Source: Alphaproteobacteria bacterium
GTDB taxonomy: Bacteria; Pseudomonadota; Alphaproteobacteria; Rhodobacterales; Rhodobacteraceae
Assembly (NCBI GenBank): GCA_013151535.1
Contig: JAADIC010000362.1
Coordinates: forward strand, 1 to 7,232
Length of the DNA: 7,232 nucleotides
Direction: 5' to 3'
Positions 6,180 to 7,232 of the stretch are shown one piece after another. Under the pieces are notes generated by a model. It was not told where the DNA came from, searched no databases, and was given only the letters and a program-made list of their open reading frames with translations. How positions within the stretch are numbered: position 1 is the first letter of the stretch; every line of letters begins with the position of its first letter. Made by a program: the position numbers and the translations under genes.

Positions 6180-7232
6180 CTACAGGCTGCGTTCGATCTC
6201 TTCGGTTTCGAAAATCTCGATCACATCGCCTTCGCGGATGTCCTCGTAATTCTCGAACGCCATGCCACATTCCTGACCGCCCTGCACCTCTTTCACTTCG
6301 TCTTTGAAGCGTTTCAGGGTTTTCAGCTTACCTTCGTGGATCACTACATTGTCACGCAGCAGGCGCACACCGGCATCACGCCGGGCCACACCTTCGGTGA
6401 CCGTACAACCGGCGATTTTGCCAGCGCCAGTGATCTTGAACACCTCTTTGATTGTGGCGTAACCGATAAAGGTTTCCTTGATCTCGGCAGATAGCAGGCC
6501 CGAGGCGGCGGATTTCACATCATCCACCAGATCGTAAATGATCGAATAATAGCGGATTTCGACACCCTTCTGGCGGGCCGATGAGCGGGCCGAGGCGTTC
6601 GCGCGGACATTAAAGCCGATGATCGGCGCGCCCGAGGCTTCGGCCAGTGTCACGTCACTTTCGGTGATCGCGCCAACGCCGGAATGCAGCACACGAACCC
6701 GAACCTCGTCATTGCCGACCTTGGCCATGGCCTGAACGATAGCCTCGGCAGAACCTTGCACGTCGGATTTCACCAGAATGGGCAGTTCGCTGACATTTTC
6801 GTCTTCCTTGGCTTTCGCCAGCAACTGGTCAAGCGTCGCACCGGCACCAGCGGCAGCTTTGCGATCTTTGGCAAGTTGCGCACGGTAATCAGCGATCTCA
6901 CGCGCGGCGGCTTCATCAGCCACCACGTTCAGAACATCGCCGGCTTCGGGTGTGCCGTTCAGGCCCAGAACCTCGACCGGAGTCGATGGGCCAGCTTCGT
7001 CAACCCGATCACCGCCATCACTGACCAGCGCACGCACACGGCCCCATTGTTCGCCGACAACAAAGATATCGCCTTTCTTGAGCGTGCCTTTTTGCACCAG
7101 AACCGTGGCTACGGGGCCACGCCCTGAATCAAGCTGTGCTTCGATCACCGCACCTTCGGCGGCGCGATCAGGGTTGGCTTTCAGTTCCAGCAATTCGGCC
7201 TGAAGCACGATGTTTTCAAGCAGTTTATCAAG
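6180..7232 (-). CDS. infB: Translation initiation factor IF-2, C-terminal 350 residues (5' end outside window)
   Basis: The frame stays open to the right edge (LDKLLENIVLQAELLELKA), so the gene continues beyond it. The GTG at 7206-7208 is internal. Visible in order: the end of the GTPase domain region, then the beta-barrel domain II with GRGPVATVLVQKGTLKKGD; a charged linker (about 6800-6920); domain III starting with ELPILVKSDVQGSAEAIVQA (from base 6788), with HSGVGAITESDV and IGFNVRAN; then the C-terminal domain with IKETFIGYATIKEVFKI, GAGKIAGCTVTEG, ECGMAFENYEDIREGDVIE and the end EIERSL. The C-terminal domain binds formyl-Met-tRNA and positions it in the 30S initiation complex. The G domain and the N-terminal extension lie outside. 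All visible hallmarks are intact. The gene is usually in the nusA-ylxR-infB operon; the downstream neighbour here is an RTX gene on the same strand, 117 bases away. Confidence 0.98.
   Translation of the reverse strand, partial: LDKLLENIVLQAELLELKANPDRAAEGAVIEAQLDSGRGPVATVLVQKGTLKKGDIFVVGEQWGRVRALVSDGGDRVDEAGPSTPVEVLGLNGTPEAGDVLNVVADEAAAREIADYRAQLAKDRKAAAGAGATLDQLLAKAKEDENVSELPILVKSDVQGSAEAIVQAMAKVGNDEVRVRVLHSGVGAITESDVTLAEASGAPIIGFNVRANASARSSARQKGVEIRYYSIIYDLVDDVKSAASGLLSAEIKETFIGYATIKEVFKITGAGKIAGCTVTEGVARRDAGVRLLRDNVVIHEGKLKTLKRFKDEVKEVQGGQECGMAFENYEDIREGDVIEIFETEEIERSL

Noticed and set aside
6684..7127. A 147-codon plus-strand open frame inside infB
   Set aside because: It is entirely antisense to conserved InfB domains II-III; no family resemblance and no ribosome binding site stood out.

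Overview
The window looks like a piece of an alphaproteobacterial chromosome, most likely from the Rhodobacterales (marine Roseobacter-type bacteria). This is judged from the family flavour of the proteins: an alphaproteobacterial-style InfB tail, a DUF563/GT61 glycosyltransferase, a capsule-synthesis-like protein and a glycine/aspartate-rich RTX protein with the usual C-terminal type I secretion end. The moderately GC-rich codon use fits. No database search was possible, so the assignment rests on recognised motifs.

Layout, left to right. The C-terminal end of a probable U32-family peptidase (+ strand, cut by the left edge) is followed 54 bases later by a KpsS/KpsC-like polysaccharide protein (+). 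That gene meets, tail to tail and with overlapping stop codons (TTAA), a two-gene minus-strand operon. In transcription order the operon is an alpha/beta-hydrolase-like protein and then a GT61 glycosyltransferase. The GT61 ribosome binding site overlaps the hydrolase stop codon. A 164-base gap holding several short inverted repeats precedes the hydrolase. Upstream of it lies a 772-residue RTX calcium-binding protein (minus), and 117 bases further the 3' end of infB (minus), cut by the right edge.

The outer genes (infB, U32 peptidase) are housekeeping or broadly conserved. The four genes between them look like accessory cell-surface functions: two probable glycan-building enzymes, a hydrolase/acyltransferase-fold protein tied to one of them, and a large secreted calcium-binding protein. 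A plausible but unproven reading is a small surface-remodelling locus inserted next to infB. No type I exporter, capsule exporter, transposase, integrase, tRNA, rRNA or CRISPR array is visible. The most unusual structure is inside the RTX protein. Besides an unbroken run of 16 nonapeptides, it has a separate array of seven repeats of about 29 residues (one of 36) and three repeats of a module of about 60 residues.
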